DNA from: Gemmatimonadota bacterium
Lineage (GTDB): Bacteria; Gemmatimonadota; Gemmatimonadetes; Gemmatimonadales; Gemmatimonadaceae
Length of the DNA: 60,856 bases
NCBI GenBank assembly: GCA_016194585.1
Contig: JACQBG010000029.1
Coordinates: 1-60,856 of the forward strand
Direction: 5' to 3'
Of the stretch, positions 26,279-35,460 are shown piece after piece (position 1 is the first letter of the stretch; each line of letters starts with the position of its first letter). A model generated the notes under the pieces. The model saw only the letters and a program-made list of their open reading frames with translations, was not told the origin of the DNA and made no database searches. Both the position numbers and the translations under genes were made by a program.

Positions 26279-27105
26279 CAGCCGTCCTTCCGCGCGATCA
26301 GCAGTCGCATGTCGCTCGCCCGTTCGCGCCACGATTCCCACGCCGACTGCTGATACCGCGGTTCGTACGCGAGGTAGTCCTCACGCACGACCACGGTGCA
26401 CGCTGCCGAAGCGAGCGCCCCCTCGATGCGCGCCCACTCGATGTGGTCGTCGGGCCAGATGTGCAGGTCCCCTTCAGGCATCCACCGCGGGTCGAGCCAC
26501 GAGCGCCACGCGAACCAGGCGCGCAACCGCTTGAGATAACGATGTGGCTGCAGCCAGTACCACCAGCGCCGCCGCGGCCAAATCACGGCCTCGCGCAGGA
26601 ACTGCCGGTATGAGGCGCTCACCCACGACTCGTCGCTGCGCTCGTGGTCGAAGAACACGATGCCGCCGGGGCGCGTCACGCGCGCCATCTCGGTCACGAG
26701 CGCCACGTAGTCGGGCACGTGGTGCAGCACCGAATACGCGGCCACGAGATCGAACGTCGCGTCGGGCACCGGCCGCAGATCGGTGCCGTTGAGCGTCATC
26801 GTCTCGAGCCGGCCGGTGCCGGCGAACCGCCGGCGCGTCACGTCGAGCAGTCTCGTCGAGAGGTCAGCCGCCGTGACGCGCGCGCCGAGCGCGAGCAGGT
26901 GCCTCGTCAGGTTCCCCGAGCCGCAGCCGACGTCGAGCGCGCGCACGACCGCGGGCGAGTCCGCGACTTCGCGCACCGCGCGGGCCAACGCGGCCTCGAG
27001 CCGCGCCTGCTCCACCGGATTGAAGATCTCGGGATGTGAGGCGTCGTAGACGTCGGCGTGCCGGTCATGCGCCGCGCGATTGTGCGCGATGGCGTCCCGC
27101 GGCAT
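26278..27105 (-). CDS. SAM-dependent methyltransferase (class I, UbiE/Methyltransf_11-like)
   Basis: A 275-residue enzyme with a classical SAM-binding motif ALDVGCGSGNLTRHLLALGARV, followed by TAADLSTRLLDVTRRRF and DLVAAYSVLHHVPDYVALVTEMARVTRPGG. The C-terminal ~100 residues are rich in Trp and Arg (WPRRRWWYWLQPHRYLKRL) and may contact membrane or a lipid-linked glycan. Location inside the polysaccharide operon suggests methylation of a sugar or carrier. ATG 27105 lies 6 bp after the previous stop. Confidence 0.82.
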   Translation of the reverse strand: MPRDAIAHNRAAHDRHADVYDASHPEIFNPVEQARLEAALARAVREVADSPAVVRALDVGCGSGNLTRHLLALGARVTAADLSTRLLDVTRRRFAGTGRLETMTLNGTDLRPVPDATFDLVAAYSVLHHVPDYVALVTEMARVTRPGGIVFFDHERSDESWVSASYRQFLREAVIWPRRRWWYWLQPHRYLKRLRAWFAWRSWLDPRWMPEGDLHIWPDDHIEWARIEGALASAACTVVVREDYLAYEPRYQQSAWESWRERASDMRLLIARKDG

Positions 27106-27110
27106 CGGCG

Positions 27111-28322
27111 TCAGACCCGGTCGTCGAGGCTCTTGCCGCTCGCCTGCGGCGCGAACTCCGGCACCACGCGCCGCACGCACGCCGCGATCGCGCCCTTGTC
27201 GGCACGCACCGACGAGTCGTCGATCCACCGCGACAGCGTCGCCAGCACCTCACGCAACGTCGCCGCGTCGGCCCCGGGCTGCGGCACGGCCCGCAGCTGC
27301 GAGAGCCCCACCTCGACCGCGGCCTCGTGCGCGCCCACGAACGTCTCCTCCGCCTTCTCGCCGTCGGTGTCCCGCGGCGTGCGGAGCACGGGCCAGGCGC
27401 CGCGCGCCGCTTCGCGCGCCACCGCGCCACGCGCCTCGGCTTCGTCGTCGTACCATGCCGTCGCGTACCCTGCCGCGCGCACGAACCCCTCGGCGATCGG
27501 CGCCAGCTCGCGCAGGTCGGTTTCGACCGTGAGGCGCGGCACCGCGACGTGGCCGGCCGGGATCGCCGTCGCCGCGAGCAGGCAGATCGCCGCCGCCTCG
27601 TCGAGGCTCACGAAGTACCGACGCGTGTCGCGCGGCACCGCCAGCGGTTGCCGCTTCGCGATCCGCGCGCTCCAGCTTTCGAGCAGACTCCCCGCCGAGA
27701 ACGCCACGTTCGCGAACCGCGCCGACGTCACGACCGCGCCACCGAGCGGCGCGCCGGTGAAGAGCAACTGCTCCATCAGCCGCTTGCTGGCGCCCATGAA
27801 ATTCACCGGGTCGGCCGCCTTGTCGGTCGACACGGCGAAGTAACGTGCCGGAGTGCCCGCCTCGGCGAGCCAACTGAGCAACCGCGCCTGCTTCACGACG
27901 TTCGTGTCGAGCATCTGCAGCACCGAGGCCGGGTCCTTCTCCGACCGCACGTGCTTGAGCGCCGCGAAGTGGAGCACCGCGTCGTACGGCCCGGCCGCGT
28001 CGAGGAAGCGCCGCGTCACCGCCGCGCCGTAATCGAGCGGCATCAACCGCACGTCCACCGCCGCCGCGGCCATCGCCGCCCCGCGGATGTCACGCGCCAC
28101 CTCCGCCAGACCGTTCTCGTTCTGGTCCACCACGTGCAGCGCCGCCGGCGCGTAGGCGAGCAGCGCGCGCACCGTCGCCGAGCCGATGCTCCCCGCCCCG
28201 CCGATCACCAGCACGCGCCGCCCCGCGTACGCGTCGCGCGCGCGCGCGTCACTCGCAGTGAGATCCGCGGTCCAGCGCGATTCCCGGTGTCCGGTCGCGA
28301 GCGCGACGAGTTCCGGCGTCAC
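27111..28322 (-). CDS. Polysaccharide biosynthesis SDR (FlaA1/CapD-type UDP-sugar 4,6-dehydratase/epimerase)
   Basis: A 403-residue soluble short-chain dehydrogenase. The NAD(P) site is VLVIGGAGSIGSATVRALL near residue 35, and the family signature FAVSTDKAADPVNFMGASKRLMEQ supplies the active-site lysines; FAALKHVRSEKDP is the CapD-like motif. Such enzymes convert UDP-GlcNAc to UDP-QuiNAc or UDP-FucNAc precursors. It lacks the membrane domain of full-length WbpM and has an extra C-terminal ~100 residues. GTG 28322 overlaps the upstream stop (GTGA). The product sugar is inferred only at family level. Confidence 0.82.
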   Translation of the reverse strand: MTPELVALATGHRESRWTADLTASDARARDAYAGRRVLVIGGAGSIGSATVRALLAYAPAALHVVDQNENGLAEVARDIRGAAMAAAAVDVRLMPLDYGAAVTRRFLDAAGPYDAVLHFAALKHVRSEKDPASVLQMLDTNVVKQARLLSWLAEAGTPARYFAVSTDKAADPVNFMGASKRLMEQLLFTGAPLGGAVVTSARFANVAFSAGSLLESWSARIAKRQPLAVPRDTRRYFVSLDEAAAICLLAATAIPAGHVAVPRLTVETDLRELAPIAEGFVRAAGYATAWYDDEAEARGAVAREAARGAWPVLRTPRDTDGEKAEETFVGAHEAAVEVGLSQLRAVPQPGADAATLREVLATLSRWIDDSSVRADKGAIAACVRRVVPEFAPQASGKSLDDRV

Positions 28323-29257
28323 GACACGGCTCCTGCCGGCGCCGACGCATCCCACGCGGCCCGCACGCTCTCGTCGAGCGGCGTCGTGGCGCGCCACCCC
28401 AGCTCGGCCGCGGCCTTCGACGGGTTTCCCACGAGCGCGTCGACCGGCGCGGCGCGCATCAGCGCCGCATCGGTCACCACGTCGACCGGCTCGCCGGCGA
28501 GCGCGAGCAGCCGCTCGAGCACCTCCGCCACCGAGTGCCCCGCGCCGGAGCAGAGATTGTATACCTCCCCCGCCCGGCCGCGCTCGCCGGCCCGCACGAT
28601 CCCCTCGGCGACGTCGCGCACGTCGAGGAAGTCGCGCACCGCGCTCGTCGAACCGATCGTGATGCGGCGCCCCGCCTCGCCGGGCGGCTCGGCGAGCGCC
28701 GTCCGCAGCCGGTGGATGATGGCGCCGACCACCAACGTATCGGCGATGCCGGGCCCCATCGGATTGAACGGACGCGCGACCGTCACGTGCAGTCCGCCAC
28801 GCGCGTACTCGCCCGCCAGGCGCGTCACGCCCTGCTTCGCTCGACCGTACGCCGTGAGCGGCACGCCGTCGAACGTCTCGTCGACCGGCTGCGCGCTCGC
28901 CGGCACGCGTCCGTACTCGGCCGCCGACCCGATGACCACCACGCGCGCCGCCGGCGACTCCGCGGCCGCCGCGTCGAGCACGTGCCGCGTGCTCTCCACG
29001 TTCGTGCGCATGATCGCGTCGTCCGGGCCGCCGAACTGCCCGACGAGGTGCACGACGAGGTCGGGCTGGTACCGCGCGAACAACTCGCGCGCGGCCGCGG
29101 CATCTTCGAGGTCCGCCACCGACCAGCCGTCGTACCCCGGGAGGCGATGGTCGCGTCGGTCGACGCCGTGGAGCCGCATCCCCGGTCGGCGACGCAGCGC
29201 CGCCGTGAGGTGCCGTCCGATGAACCCGCAGGCCCCCGTCACGAGCGTCGTCGTCAT
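28319..29257 (-). CDS. NAD-dependent sugar epimerase/dehydratase (extended SDR)
   Basis: A 312-residue extended SDR with TLVTGACGFIGRHLTAAL (GxxGxxG) at the N-terminus, the conserved IGSAAEYG stretch, and the catalytic YGRAKQGVTRLA (YxxxK). The motif VARPFNPMGPGIAD and a substrate-binding SAVRDFLDVRDVAEGI resemble GDP-mannose 4,6-dehydratase and GDP-6-deoxy-4-keto-hexose reductase relatives. It probably makes a deoxysugar nucleotide with the neighbouring nucleotidyltransferase. Both ends overlap neighbours (ATGA upstream, GTGA downstream). Confidence 0.83.
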   Translation of the reverse strand: MTTTLVTGACGFIGRHLTAALRRRPGMRLHGVDRRDHRLPGYDGWSVADLEDAAAARELFARYQPDLVVHLVGQFGGPDDAIMRTNVESTRHVLDAAAAESPAARVVVIGSAAEYGRVPASAQPVDETFDGVPLTAYGRAKQGVTRLAGEYARGGLHVTVARPFNPMGPGIADTLVVGAIIHRLRTALAEPPGEAGRRITIGSTSAVRDFLDVRDVAEGIVRAGERGRAGEVYNLCSGAGHSVAEVLERLLALAGEPVDVVTDAALMRAAPVDALVGNPSKAAAELGWRATTPLDESVRAAWDASAPAGAVS

Positions 29258-29979
29258 CCGCCCGCCACGCGCGGCCCGTGGATGAACCGCGCCGGATCGG
29301 CGACGAAGTCCTCGCTCGCCCGCGTGTAGTCGTCGAAGCGCCCGATATCCTGCCAGTAGCACGACGTGCGATGGCAGTGCACGCCGTCGCCACCGCGGTG
29401 CAGCGCGAGCATCAGGTCGGGCATGTCGAACCGCCCCGCCGGCGGCACGCGGCGCAGCGCGCGCGTCGTCAGCACGTTGATCCCCATCGACACGTAGTAC
29501 GGGATCACCGGCTTCTCGCGATAATCGAGGAACGCGCCATCCCCGGCGATCTCGATCACGCCGTAGTCGATGCGCTCCTCGCGCCGCGCCACCGCGATCG
29601 TCGCCGCCGCCCCGCTGGCACGATGCACCGCGACCAGGTCGCGGTACGACAGGTCGGTGAGCAGGTCGCCGTTCATCACGAGGAAATCGTCGGGGAGGTC
29701 GGCGAGGAGCCGCAGCGGCCCGGCCGTGCCGAGCGGCTCCTCCTCGCGCACGTACTCGATGCGCACCCCGTACCGGCTGCCGTCGCCGAAATGCGCCGTG
29801 AACAGGGGCGCCATGTGGCCGAGCGTCAGCACCACCCGCGTGAAGCCGTCGTTGGCGAGCTGGCGCAGCACGACTTCGAGCACGGGCACGTCGCCCAGCG
29901 GCAACAGCGGCTTCGGGATCGTCATCGTGAACGGCTTCAGGCGCGTGCCCTTGCCGCCCGCCAGGATTACCGCGAGCAT
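29254..29979 (-). CDS. Sugar-phosphate nucleotidyltransferase
   Basis: A 241-residue NTP-transferase fold enzyme. The activation loop MLAVILAGGKGTRLKPFT and PKPLLPLGDVPVLEVVLRQL are diagnostic, with EEPLGTAGPLRLLADLPDDFLVMNGD giving the metal-binding aspartate. It activates a sugar-1-phosphate to an NDP-sugar. GDP-mannose-like or dTDP-glucose-like products are possible, and the short length (no C-terminal beta-helix) fits the RmlA/HddC size range. ATG 29979 is 40 bp downstream of the preceding gene. It likely feeds the dehydratase encoded next. Confidence 0.83.
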   Translation of the reverse strand: MLAVILAGGKGTRLKPFTMTIPKPLLPLGDVPVLEVVLRQLANDGFTRVVLTLGHMAPLFTAHFGDGSRYGVRIEYVREEEPLGTAGPLRLLADLPDDFLVMNGDLLTDLSYRDLVAVHRASGAAATIAVARREERIDYGVIEIAGDGAFLDYREKPVIPYYVSMGINVLTTRALRRVPPAGRFDMPDLMLALHRGGDGVHCHRTSCYWQDIGRFDDYTRASEDFVADPARFIHGPRVAGG

Positions 29980-30019
29980 CGCGCGTCCAATGGGAGGGTG
30001 TGGTCGGTGGGAGAGCGTC

Positions 30020-31426
30020 TCACGTGCGCGGCTCCGTGCCGGCGGCCCCGTTCGCAGGTTCCGCGGCCAGCGAGCGCATCCATTCCAGATAGTCGCGTTC
30101 GTGCCGGCGCCTGTCAAACCGGCGCTCCGCATCGCGTCTCGCCTCGTGCCCCAGCGCAGCGCGCCACGCGCCCTCGCGCTGTGCGAACGCATCGAGGACG
30201 GCCGCCAGTGCCCCGGCGTCACCACCCGGCACCACCGCGCCGGTCGGCGCCGCACCGCGTGCCGTGTCGATCGCGCCGGCGAGGCCGCCGCTCTTCAACT
30301 GCTCCGGGATGCCACCGACCGCCGTCGCGACCACCGGCGTGCCGCAGGCGAGCGCTTCGAGCACGCTGAGCGGCGACGTGTCGGCCCTCGCGGGGTGCAC
30401 GTACGCGTCGGCCGCCTGCAGCAGGCGCACGACGGTCGCGTCGTCCGCGCCGGCGCTGAACCGGCGGAGGGTGACGTTCCCGAGGCGCACGTCGTCGCCC
30501 GGCGCGCCGAGCGCGATCCACTGCGCACCCGCCGCGGCGGCGCCCACCCGTTCGAGTGCGCCACGGAATTGCGCGCCATCCTTGAAGGTGCGCTCTCTGA
30601 GACAGTTGTCGTGACAGAGGAACATCGGCCGGTCGGGATCGAGCCCCAACGCGATGCGCGCCGCGCGCCGGTCCGACGGCGTGTAGAAGTCGAGGTCCAC
30701 GCCATAGGGGATGACGCGCAATTCGCGCACCGCCGGCGCGAGGATCGAACGCCGCACCCGATCGGCCAGCCACTCGCACGGAACACCCACGGACAATCGG
30801 CTCCGCGAGAGCAGCTCGCGCTTCCGCACCCAATTGCGGGCCGTGTCGTCTCTCGGCGTCGCTGGGTACGACCAGAGATAGGGGCACGCCCCACACCCCG
30901 TCTCCCACCGCTCGCAGTCGAAGCCATGCGAGCAGTGTCCCGTCGTGAGCCACGCGTCGTGCAGCGAGATGAGCGTCGGCGTGGCGCCGGTCATCGCCGG
31001 CAGCTGGCGAAGGTCGAAATAACCGCCGTGCAGGTTGTGAAGATGGAGCGCCGCGGCCGGCCGCCCCCCGATCGTCGGGATCGCCGACGTCCCCGGGAAA
31101 TCGAAGTCTTCCTCGCCGCGCTGACGCGCCCGCCAACGCCGGGGGCTCGCCATGCGCTCGCGCACGGCACGCCCGAGCCGGCCGGCCGCGCCGCCCGCCG
31201 GGAGCGCGTCGGCGACGCGAAGACAGCCGCGCGTCCACGGCGAGCGCCTCGCGCGGTTCGGCACCTCCACCGTGCGCGCGTCGTCGCCACGCCGTATCCC
31301 CACGGCGAGCCACGCGTCCTCGCCGTTCGCTAGGTAGTTCTCGTGCAGTTGGCGCGCGATGCGCTCGGCGCCTCCGCCGTTGTCGGCGGAGTTGACGGTG
31401 ACGAACGTCCGACCGCGCGGCGTCAC
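30020..31426 (-). CDS. Glycosyltransferase family 4 with Cys-rich WcaC-like motif
   Basis: A 468-residue GT4 enzyme. Besides the donor-domain signature RADTSPLSVLEALACGTPVVA, it carries in its first half a cysteine cluster (HDAWLTTGHCSHGFDCERW, then TGCGACP), as in WcaC-type transferases of colanic-acid loci, where a structural metal or disulfide has been proposed. It starts FVTVNSADNGGGAERIARQL (NGGGAER acceptor motif). GTG 31426 overlaps the upstream methyltransferase stop (GTGA). The long N-terminal Arg-rich region suggests membrane association. Confidence 0.82.
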   Translation of the reverse strand: MTPRGRTFVTVNSADNGGGAERIARQLHENYLANGEDAWLAVGIRRGDDARTVEVPNRARRSPWTRGCLRVADALPAGGAAGRLGRAVRERMASPRRWRARQRGEEDFDFPGTSAIPTIGGRPAAALHLHNLHGGYFDLRQLPAMTGATPTLISLHDAWLTTGHCSHGFDCERWETGCGACPYLWSYPATPRDDTARNWVRKRELLSRSRLSVGVPCEWLADRVRRSILAPAVRELRVIPYGVDLDFYTPSDRRAARIALGLDPDRPMFLCHDNCLRERTFKDGAQFRGALERVGAAAAGAQWIALGAPGDDVRLGNVTLRRFSAGADDATVVRLLQAADAYVHPARADTSPLSVLEALACGTPVVATAVGGIPEQLKSGGLAGAIDTARGAAPTGAVVPGGDAGALAAVLDAFAQREGAWRAALGHEARRDAERRFDRRRHERDYLEWMRSLAAEPANGAAGTEPRT

Positions 31427-32178
31427 GACGCGCTCGCGCCGGTGGACGGCGCGCCGGGCGACGCCGCGCGCGTCGCGACGGCCGTGATCAGCACCGGATA
31501 ATCGGCGTCGCGCGCCGCCAGCTCGTCCGCCGAGAGTTCCTCCGCCGACATCCCTGCCAGGTAGGCGTGCGCGGCGACGTGGTTCCCGTACGCGGTCACC
31601 GTCACCTGGTCCGCGCCGAACACCGGCTCGAGGAGCCGGCGCACCGACTGCTCGGTGAAGTGCCAGTACTCGCCCCAACGCTCCGCGTCGTACCGGCTCA
31701 CGGCCGCGATGGCGGGCACGGTGATGAGCGCCGAACCACCCGGGCGCAGCGACGCGTGCACGTGCCGCACCGCCGCGCTCACGTCGAAGATGCACTGCAG
31801 CACCTGCGTGAGGATCACGGCGTCGTAGCGGTCCACCGGGATCCCCTCTCCGGTGGCGAGATCGCCGACGATCGTCGCCGCCGCGTTGCCGGCCACCGCG
31901 TGGAGCACGTCGCTCGCGGTGACGCGCGCGCCGCCGAACCGCGTCGTGTACTCCCGGTCGGCCACTTCGAGCACGCGCCCGCGGATGAGCGTCTGGCGCG
32001 CGTCGAGGAATCGCTCGATGTACCACCGGCAGATCGCGCCGCCGCGATCGAGTCCCATCAGGCGGCTCACCGGTTCCATGCGCCGCAGGTCGCCCATGTC
32101 CACGCGGGCCGTGCGCCGCCACCAGCGACGGAGCGCCAGCGGCAGGAGCCGGCGCGCGAGGCCGTCCCGGAGTGACAT
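31423..32178 (-). CDS. Putative SAM-dependent methyltransferase
   Basis: A 251-residue protein whose central part, LEVADREYTTRFGGARVTASDVL, then YDAVILTQVLQCIFDVSAAV and LRPGGSALITVPAIAAVSRYD, matches small glycan methyltransferases. The usual glycine-rich motif I is reduced (RGRVLEVADREYT), as in a recurrent family in polysaccharide loci. It may methylate a sugar or be an inactive relative. The N-terminus is Arg/Leu-rich. ATG 32178 lies two bases after the deacetylase stop, and its own stop overlaps the GT4 start. Confidence 0.7.
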   Translation of the reverse strand: MSLRDGLARRLLPLALRRWWRRTARVDMGDLRRMEPVSRLMGLDRGGAICRWYIERFLDARQTLIRGRVLEVADREYTTRFGGARVTASDVLHAVAGNAAATIVGDLATGEGIPVDRYDAVILTQVLQCIFDVSAAVRHVHASLRPGGSALITVPAIAAVSRYDAERWGEYWHFTEQSVRRLLEPVFGADQVTVTAYGNHVAAHAYLAGMSAEELSADELAARDADYPVLITAVATRAASPGAPSTGASAS

Positions 32179-32180
32179 CG

Positions 32181-33197
32181 CTACGCCGCCCACCAGGCGT
32201 GGAGTCGCGACTCGAACGTCGCCGCGTCCCAGTCGCGCACGAGCAGCCGCGGCACGCGCAGCGCGTCGTCCCACCGCCACGCGGGGGCGGGCATGTTCAC
32301 GAAGGCAGCGGCAAAACCGGCCGCGCGCGCGGCGCGCACCGTGGCGGCGGAGACGTCGGCGTCAGTGCCGAACGGATAGGCGACGTGCGGCACCGGGCGG
32401 CCCAGCCACCCTTCGAGCGTTTCGCGGCTCTCCTGCAGTTCGCGGCGCTGCACGGCGGGCTCCTGCGCCGAGAGGCGCGGATGCGTCATCGTGTGCGCGC
32501 CCACGGCGATGCCGGGGACCGCCGCCAGCATCGCGAGCTCGGCGCGTGAGAGCGTGCGATGCGAGTCACGCGCCGTGGCGCTCACCCCGGCCCACTCCCG
32601 CAGCGTCGCCACGTGACGGTCGCGCTCCGGCGACGGCAGTCCGCCCAGCGCGCCGCACAGCGTGAGGAAGAGCCGTTGCCGCGCGGTGTGCGGCGCCGCG
32701 AACACGTTCCATCGCGCGTCGACCTCGCTCGCGCTCGCCTCGGCGCTCCACGGCTGGGCGAGCGCGGGAGCGTCGCCGCCGAGCGGGCGCGGCGCGAACG
32801 CGATGCGCTCGACGTCGTCCCACCAGAACTCGCCGGCCCCCCCGACCATCCCCGCCGTCACGAAGACCGTCGCCGGTACTCCCGCCGCCTGCAGGCGTGG
32901 CGCGGCGGCGAGCAGGTTGTCGGCGTAGCCGTCATCGAACGTCACGGCGACGGCGCGCGGCGGGAGCCGGCCGGCGCGCCGGAGCGACTCGAACTCCCCG
33001 AGCGGGAGCACGGCGGCCGTCGCCCGGAGCACGTCGAGGTGCTCCACGAACCGCGCGGGCGCGACGTCGAGGAGCATCGGGTCGAACCGCGGCCCGGCGA
33101 CCCGATGATAGAGCAGCACGAGTCCGCGCCGGCTGCGGCGGCGCACGAACGCCCGCGCGGCACCCGACCAGCGTCGGAGGGCGCGCGCGCCGATCAT
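32181..33197 (-). CDS. Polysaccharide deacetylase family protein
   Basis: A 338-residue protein with a carbohydrate-esterase-4 (NodB-like) core: LVLLYHRVAG near the start, the catalytic/metal TFDDGYADNLLAAAPRLQAA near residue 92, and VGAHTMTHPRLSAQ carrying the second and third metal ligands, followed by VPHVAYPFGTD. It removes N-acetyl (or O-acetyl) groups from a polysaccharide, probably at the cell surface or periplasm, though no clear signal peptide is seen (an Arg-rich N-terminus instead). Start ATG 33197 is one base after the previous stop. Confidence 0.87.
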   Translation of the reverse strand: MIGARALRRWSGAARAFVRRRSRRGLVLLYHRVAGPRFDPMLLDVAPARFVEHLDVLRATAAVLPLGEFESLRRAGRLPPRAVAVTFDDGYADNLLAAAPRLQAAGVPATVFVTAGMVGGAGEFWWDDVERIAFAPRPLGGDAPALAQPWSAEASASEVDARWNVFAAPHTARQRLFLTLCGALGGLPSPERDRHVATLREWAGVSATARDSHRTLSRAELAMLAAVPGIAVGAHTMTHPRLSAQEPAVQRRELQESRETLEGWLGRPVPHVAYPFGTDADVSAATVRAARAAGFAAAFVNMPAPAWRWDDALRVPRLLVRDWDAATFESRLHAWWAA

Positions 33198-33198
33198 G

Positions 33199-34782
33199 TC
33201 ATTTCCCGTCGATGCCGGCGCCCGCCAACGGTGGCGCGACGTCGGCACGCGCGGCGAGCATCGCCTCGCGCTGGGACGCGGCGAGGCGGAAGCGCTGCGA
33301 CCGCAGCGCGCTCCCCGTCGTCAGATGGAACGCGTGCGCGCCGATGCCGAGGCCGATCATCGACCAGATGAGCAACCCCGTCGGGCCGGTGAAGACGTCG
33401 CCCACGGGGAGGATCGAGACGAGCGCCACCGCCGTCGCGCGGATGGCGTTCGCGAAGCTGTCGTTGCGGGCCTCGAAGTACCGCGCCGACTGCAGGATGA
33501 GCCCCGAGATGCCGAGGAAGAAGAGCGTGCCGCCCGGCCACCCGAAGACGTAGAACACCTCGAGGAAACCGTTGTCGAGCGACCGCACGCCCTGGTTGCC
33601 GCGCAATTTGATCGCGCCACCCGTCGAGCCGAGCCCCGACCCCTCCGCGCTCTCCACGATGCTGCTCGCCGTCTCCTGCGAGAACTCGACGCGCTTCACG
33701 AAGCTGTTGTCCTGGCGCAGGTTCGTGAGCGTGTTCAAGCGAGGCAGGATCGTGTTCCGGAACTGCGGCGTCGCCGCGAGCGGCAGTGCCATCAGCGAGA
33801 CGGCGAGCAGCGTGATCGTGCGCTTCGGGATGCGTCCGAGCGGCTGCGAGAGCTGCGATACCACGACGCCGAGGATGAAGGCGATCCACGCCGACCGGGT
33901 GCGCGTCAGCAGCAGCGCGACGAGGGCGAGCGCGATGGCCGGGTAGCGCAGCCATCCCCGGTACGGGAGGATGAGGAGCGTGCCGGTGAGGAGCACGGCC
34001 GCGTACGGCCCGGGCGTGTTGAGCGTGCCGAAGACGCGCACCAGGAACGGCAGCGGTGAGCCGATGCTGCGCATGTCGGCGTTGCGCATCCACGTCGCGT
34101 CCCACACGGGGAGCCGCACGAACTGGTAGATGCCGTACGCCGCGAGGAGGGGCAACGCCACGTGGAACGTGCGCAGGATCGACGCGCGCAGTTCCGGATA
34201 GCGGCGCCACATCACGGCGAGCTGCAGGCCGAACAACGCGGGGGCCAGCCACGTCAGCAGTGCGTACGTCGCCGGGATGGCGCCCACTGTGACGAGCCCC
34301 ACCATGTAGCCGTACCCGAGCGCGGCCAGCACGAGCAGGTAGGGGGCGAACAGGATGCCGCGCAGTTCCTTCAGGTTGCGCGCCAGCGTGATCACCGCGA
34401 GCAGCGCGGCGACCTGGGGCGCGAGCAGCACCGGACTGGTGGCGTTCCACCCGTGGTGCCAGTCGAGCACGCGGCGCACGAACGGCGAGATGAACCAGAG
34501 CCAGAACGTGAAGTTCACGTACGACACGGGATCGGACTGGTGCAGTACGAGCGCCGCGAGCGCCGCGATGGCGGCGAAGGCGATGCTCGCCGGCCGCCCG
34601 CCGGCGCCGGCGAGCATCGCGAGCGTGGCCGCGCCGAAGAGGCCGACCACGATGACGGTCGTCGCCGGCACCCGGCGCCCCGAGGTGGGGAGCGCCGGGG
34701 CCGCGGCCGGCGCCTGCCGGGGCGGCCACGGCATCGCGGTCGGCGCGCCGAGCGGCACTGGAGGCGTATGCACCGCGCTCAC
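33199..34782 (-). CDS. O-antigen polymerase/ligase-like membrane protein (Wzy/WaaL-type)
   Basis: A 527-residue multi-pass protein with roughly ten to twelve hydrophobic helices. A long periplasmic loop around NTLTNLRQDNSFVKRVEF and a conserved-looking FGTLNTPGPYAAVLLTG segment place it with bacterial polymerase/ligase proteins that join undecaprenyl-linked glycans. Sequence within this family is poorly conserved, so polymerase versus ligase cannot be decided. It starts at GTG 34782 with GGAG six bases upstream. It follows the small membrane protein after a 15-bp gap, next to the chain-length regulator. Confidence 0.72.
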   Translation of the reverse strand: MSAVHTPPVPLGAPTAMPWPPRQAPAAAPALPTSGRRVPATTVIVVGLFGAATLAMLAGAGGRPASIAFAAIAALAALVLHQSDPVSYVNFTFWLWFISPFVRRVLDWHHGWNATSPVLLAPQVAALLAVITLARNLKELRGILFAPYLLVLAALGYGYMVGLVTVGAIPATYALLTWLAPALFGLQLAVMWRRYPELRASILRTFHVALPLLAAYGIYQFVRLPVWDATWMRNADMRSIGSPLPFLVRVFGTLNTPGPYAAVLLTGTLLILPYRGWLRYPAIALALVALLLTRTRSAWIAFILGVVVSQLSQPLGRIPKRTITLLAVSLMALPLAATPQFRNTILPRLNTLTNLRQDNSFVKRVEFSQETASSIVESAEGSGLGSTGGAIKLRGNQGVRSLDNGFLEVFYVFGWPGGTLFFLGISGLILQSARYFEARNDSFANAIRATAVALVSILPVGDVFTGPTGLLIWSMIGLGIGAHAFHLTTGSALRSQRFRLAASQREAMLAARADVAPPLAGAGIDGK

Positions 34783-34797
34783 GTGCGCTCCGGCGCG

Positions 34798-35460
34798 CTA
34801 GGCGTCGCGATGACGACGCGAGCCGGACGAAGACGACGAACCGACCGACGCCTCCCGCAGCCGCCGGCGCAGCCGGCGGCGCCCCGACACGACCGCATAG
34901 GCGAGCAAGCTGATCGAGATCGTCGACGCCGTGCCGTGCGCGAACAGGCTGAACGGCGCCAGAGTCGACGGCGGCGGCGCGATCGGCGCCGTGCTCGCCC
35001 GGAAGCTCTTCATGCCGTTGAGCGCCGCCAGCATGCTGACGTCCAGCCCCAGCACCGCCGACGGCAGCGTCGTCGTGAACGACGACGAGAGGGTCGGGTC
35101 GCTCGCGCGGAAGACGAACATCACCGTGAGCCACATCCCGACGAGCAGGAGCGTGCTCAGGTAGAGCAAGCGCGACGTGATGCCGCGGCGCCGCGTGCGC
35201 TTGCGCCGCCCCGACCAGGGCTGGTCGAGCATCCACCAGAACAGCAGCGAGATGACGAGCGTGATCCCGAACACGGTCGGCGCGACGAGCAGCTCCAGCG
35301 CGAACAGCACGAGTCCGGCGATCGACGCGGCGCTGAACTGCCCCGACGACGGCAGCCGCTCCGTCCCCGTGTCGAACAGGTCGGGGACGAGCTCGCCCGT
35401 CTTGCGATCGGCGGGCGAGAGCGGCACGCGACCGCTCGTCCTCAGGGGATCAACGGGCAT
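34798..35460 (-). CDS. Small membrane protein of the exopolysaccharide operon, unknown function
   Basis: A 220-residue protein with about four hydrophobic segments (SIAGLVLFALELLVAPTVFG, ITLVISLLFWWML, LLYLSTLLLVGMWLTVMFVF and a later FSLFAHGTASTISISLLAYA), a Thr/Ser/Pro-rich external stretch and a basic, Ser-rich C-terminus (LREASVGSSSSSGSRRHRD). I recognise no family. It overlaps the BY-kinase gene end by 11 bp, hinting at coupled translation and perhaps a partner role in chain-length control or polymerase assembly. Confidence 0.65.
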   Translation of the reverse strand: MPVDPLRTSGRVPLSPADRKTGELVPDLFDTGTERLPSSGQFSAASIAGLVLFALELLVAPTVFGITLVISLLFWWMLDQPWSGRRKRTRRRGITSRLLYLSTLLLVGMWLTVMFVFRASDPTLSSSFTTTLPSAVLGLDVSMLAALNGMKSFRASTAPIAPPPSTLAPFSLFAHGTASTISISLLAYAVVSGRRRLRRRLREASVGSSSSSGSRRHRDA